In this document: positions 60,920-64,000 of the stretch, one piece after another | Numbering within the stretch: the stretch's first letter is position 1 | Layout of the letters: every line of letters begins with the position of its first letter | Assembly: GCA_023052935.1 (NCBI GenBank) | Contig: CM041292.1 | Location: forward strand, 139,142,951-139,206,950 | Reading direction: 5' to 3' | Length of the DNA stretch: 64,000 nt | Origin: Piezodorus guildinii | Lineage: Eukaryota > Arthropoda > Insecta > Hemiptera > Pentatomidae | The notes under the pieces: generated by a model | Seen by the model: only the letters and a program-made list of their open reading frames with translations | Databases searched by the model: none | Told to the model about the DNA's origin: nothing | Position numbers and translations under genes: made by a program

Positions 60920-62415
60920 TTTTTTTTTCGTTTTGTTGATTGTAAGTTTTTTTTTTTTAAATAATATATATAAATATACTAACTTCCTGGCAGACGGCAA
61001 TCTATGGCAGTATTCTGTGTTCTGTAGATATTGTGAAGAAACAATTAAAATTATGAATAAAACACGTTTATCTATCTATCTATCTACTGTCGACTTAAAC
61101 AAAACGGTGGGTGACTTCTTAAGTATAGTGAGACAGTTTATAAACAATTAACTTCCCTTCAGTACTCAGCTGTAAGATTTTATTAAATATGAAGAAATAT
61201 ATAACAAATAAGATCGATAAGGACTTAAAAATCGAGAATCGAATCCAAAACGCCTGCACGAAAGCCGAGAAGGATGGAGTTGAAAGGAAAATGTTGTTTT
61301 TTTTAGTTGGTAGGACCTTCTGAGGGGTTTGGATAACGAATGTGCCTCACTCCCATATGAAACTAGGGAGAGCTAGTTTCGACAAATGGAGAATTTCATT
61401 GTATGTGGTGGAAATTACTTGGAGAAAATTAGATAAATAAAACTGTACTGAGAAACCTTTGTATTCCCCTATATTGTAACCTATCACGATTCTAGGAATA
61501 TCCCAATAAATTTAATTTAATGCAAGGGATTCGCCGATGTACTCTCATGAATGCAGCATAAATGAAATAAAATCTAGTCAGGAAATCGAATCATGAAACC
61601 AACAATAACAAACTGTTTTACTTCTTAAATAAGAAATTAAATGGCCATAAAAATGCAACAGCGCGATTCTTTGTAATAAGTTACTGTAGGGAATATAAAA
61701 ATAGTGGTAACAAAAAACTGTAATCATAAAGTGAAAAAGATAAATAATAAACCGTGCACTTATGAAAATATGAAGAAGGGAAAGCAATTAATCTTGGAAT
61801 GTTGGACTCAGTATTTTGTTCATATTCTCAATAGATGTTGCCCTTAACTTTTTTCAGAAGGAGAGTATAAGTCCAAATTTCTTTTCTTTTTTTTCTCCAA
61901 CGCAATCCAATGAGTAAATAATATTAAATGCGAAATCGTAAAATACAATACATATCGGTTGCAAAAAAAAAAATCATGTGAATTAGAAACCTGAACATAA
62001 AATGATAAATAAAGGAAGGATACATAATGTTTGGAAAAAAAATTAAAGCGTATATTAGTTCTTTACGTGCAACAAAAGTTTAATACAAGTTTTTAAGTTT
62101 AGCGCCACACAGTGGTTCCAAACGCACTTTTTTGGGACAAAAGTTTACACCAATCGTTCTATTTAAGAAATATCAGCCATTTTAACATCATGTTCCTTAT
62201 TAAATTCACTTTCAATGGTATGATTGGCATATTTATAGCTCATTTTTATATCATGAAAATATATAGGTTTTGTGGATAATTTCAGATAAATGTTTCTTTA
62301 TCTAATTATTCTTATATACATCTTTATATATCTATATTTGCATTTAACTTTGTTTAGAATCATTATTAGATAACTTTAGAAAAATTTTGGGTCTTATATA
62401 ACGACTTGGTGACTT
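60920..62415. other. AT-rich spacer, no gene seen
   Basis: No supported frame. It has short homopolymers and a brief (TCTA)n stretch near 61068-61083. Confidence 0.35.
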
Positions 62416-62417
62416 TT

Positions 62418-64000
62418 TGAAATGAAATGAAATGAAATGAAAAGCAATTTTATTCTGGGACGAATAGTCCCCTAAGAATAACAAGAAAAGTACAATATAC
62501 ATGATAATTGTCTGGCCGTTTAAGACTTCAGTTTAACAATAAAAGATGGATTTTGTGACAATGAATAGTTATCATCTATAGCTTTTAAATATTACATATG
62601 TTGGGAAGATTGATGCTTTAGGAGATGGAGAAATAGTTGGTGTTTAAAAGTGGATAATGATAAGGACTTACGAATGGATACAGGCAAGAAATTCCAAAAT
62701 AGGGTAGCACGAATAATAAAGGATTTTTTGAAGGAAGCAGATCTGTGAGAAGGTATATACAAGTTTATTGGTTGGGATCTAGTGTATACTGAATGGACAG
62801 AGGAACAAGTGGTAAGCATATCAAGAATATAAGGAGGTTTTTTTGTATGGAAAAATCGGAAGAGACAGACACCAAGGAGGTACTGCCGACGAAAAGAGGG
62901 ATAGAGCCAATTCAACTCGGTATACCTTCTAGAAACATGGGAGCGCCTGGGGATTCCACATGTGAATCTAATGAAACAATTCATAAGTCTTTTGAGTCTC
63001 ATATCGAATTTCTCAGACAGCCCGCCATATACGAGGCAACCGTAGTCAAACTGGGGGAAAATAAGCGAAGAGACGAGTAACATACGGGTTTTAGGTGGGA
63101 TTGAATCACGAAATCTTAGAAATTGTTTTAGGATAGCGATGGATTTTCGGGTGATTTGAGAAATATGATTGCTCCAAGATAGGTTCTGATCAATAATGAC
63201 TCCAAGGTTTCTTACTGAGGTGTGGAAGTGGATAGGTATGCTATTGAGGTAAAGGAGTGGATAATATGGAAGAGAATTTACAAGGTTCTTGGAACCGATG
63301 AGAATGGCTTTGGTTTTTCCTGCATTCAACTTCAAATCATTTGCCGTAGCCCATGCGTTGATGTTGTCAATATCTTGTTGAAGTTTTTGGATAGCCTTTA
63401 GCATTTCGGAAGGATGGAAAGAAAGATAGATTTGCAGATCATCTGCATATAGGTGGTATTGTGAGTGGCGGATGCAGTCTGGGAGATCATTAATATAGAT
63501 GGAGAAAAGAGTTGGTGAGAGTGAGGATCCCTGAGGAACACCACGTTTTAAGACAATAGAGGAGGAAGGAGGTTCATTTGGTATCATGACAGTTTGAGAT
63601 CTATCGGATAAAAAAGAAATAAACCATTTTAGAACGCTGTTTGATATTTGAAGGTTTTGGAGTTTGGAAAGAAGGATGTTATGATTAACTGAATCAAAAG
63701 CTTTTGAGAAATCGAAGAGGATTAAAATAGTGATTTTTTGTTGGTCTATTGATGATTGTAGGTCTTGGGTAATTTTTAACAATGCAGATTGAGTAGAATA
63801 TTGCGATCGGAAACCGGATTGTAGAGGATTTAAAAGGTTTTTTTCCTCAAGAAAGTTGTTGAGCTGTGAGTGAACGATTCTTTCAAGCGGTTTGGATAGG
63901 TTGGATAGTATGGAGATAGGTCTAAAATCGGAAACTGCGGCGGGATTAGGAACTTTATTCAGTGGACGTACGATGACTTTTTTCCAGGCTGTTGGGAAAA
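62418..64000 (-). mobile_element. L2/CR1-like LINE, reverse transcriptase open to the window edge
   Basis: One frame is open from the right border (about 63998) to the stop at 62592, about 469 codons: FRPISILSNLSKPLERIVHS (63905), LILFDFSKAFDSVNHNILL, RGVPQGSSLSPTLFSIYIND, YHLYADDLQIYLSF (63440), NLGVIIDQNLSWSNHI, PQFDYGCLVYGG, and the C-terminal RATLFWNFLPVSIRKSLSLS. All seven core RT motifs look intact. The 3' end is a (TTTCA)n microsatellite (62418-62442), typical of L2/CR1-type elements. The 5' part lies beyond the window. Confidence 0.9.

Noticed and set aside
61068..61083. Short (TCTA)n run
   Set aside because: Only four units; not a meaningful array, and no CRISPR-like structure exists in the window.

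Overview
This is a window of AT-rich insect nuclear DNA. The genes are split by spliceosomal introns with GT-AG borders, and the intergenic space and introns are filled with mariner, Jockey, RTE, I-like, L2-like, gypsy/errantivirus-like and tRNA-SINE sequences. Errantivirus-type LTRs and several mariner lineages point to an insect; the order cannot be fixed from the sequence alone.

Layout. 1-300: last two exons of an unidentified plus-strand gene. 3.76-7.18 kb: minus-strand omega-class glutathione S-transferase (GSTO), four exons seen and the C-terminal part not found; an RTE relic sits in its third intron. 7.8-10.8 kb: RTE debris and a tRNA-SINE. 12.98-24.01 kb: gene A, a minus-strand gene of nine exons whose reading frame I could join completely (933 codons); no known family was recognised. 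Its introns hold at least five mariner copies, one nested inside another. 24.8-43.5 kb: a transposon block with a deleted mariner, an errantivirus-like LTR fragment, an I-like LINE split by a short-LTR gypsy element, and a large foldback (inverted-repeat) element whose left arm carries two Jockey insertions. 44.56-53.96 kb: gene B, a diverged tandem paralogue of gene A in the same orientation with matching exon order and splice phases; its first two exons were not found and its last exon carries two compensating frameshifts. 54-64 kb: a Helitron/helentron-like repeat, two more SINEs (one split by an RTE fragment), a decayed LINE, and at the right edge an L2/CR1-like LINE that is open to the window border.

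The host genes are GSTO and the A/B pair. A and B share a helical N-terminal half encoded by small exons and one very large, low-complexity 3' exon. That exon keeps three islands in both copies: a TRCxCxxC cysteine cluster, a PLKKR basic stretch, and a 17-residue block reading EISYPSTPM(M/I)SIAE(V/L)EL. Both proteins end in a basic tail, AT-hook-like in B. They look like rapidly evolving nuclear proteins of an undescribed family; their function is not known to me. This pair and the foldback element are the most interesting items in the window.
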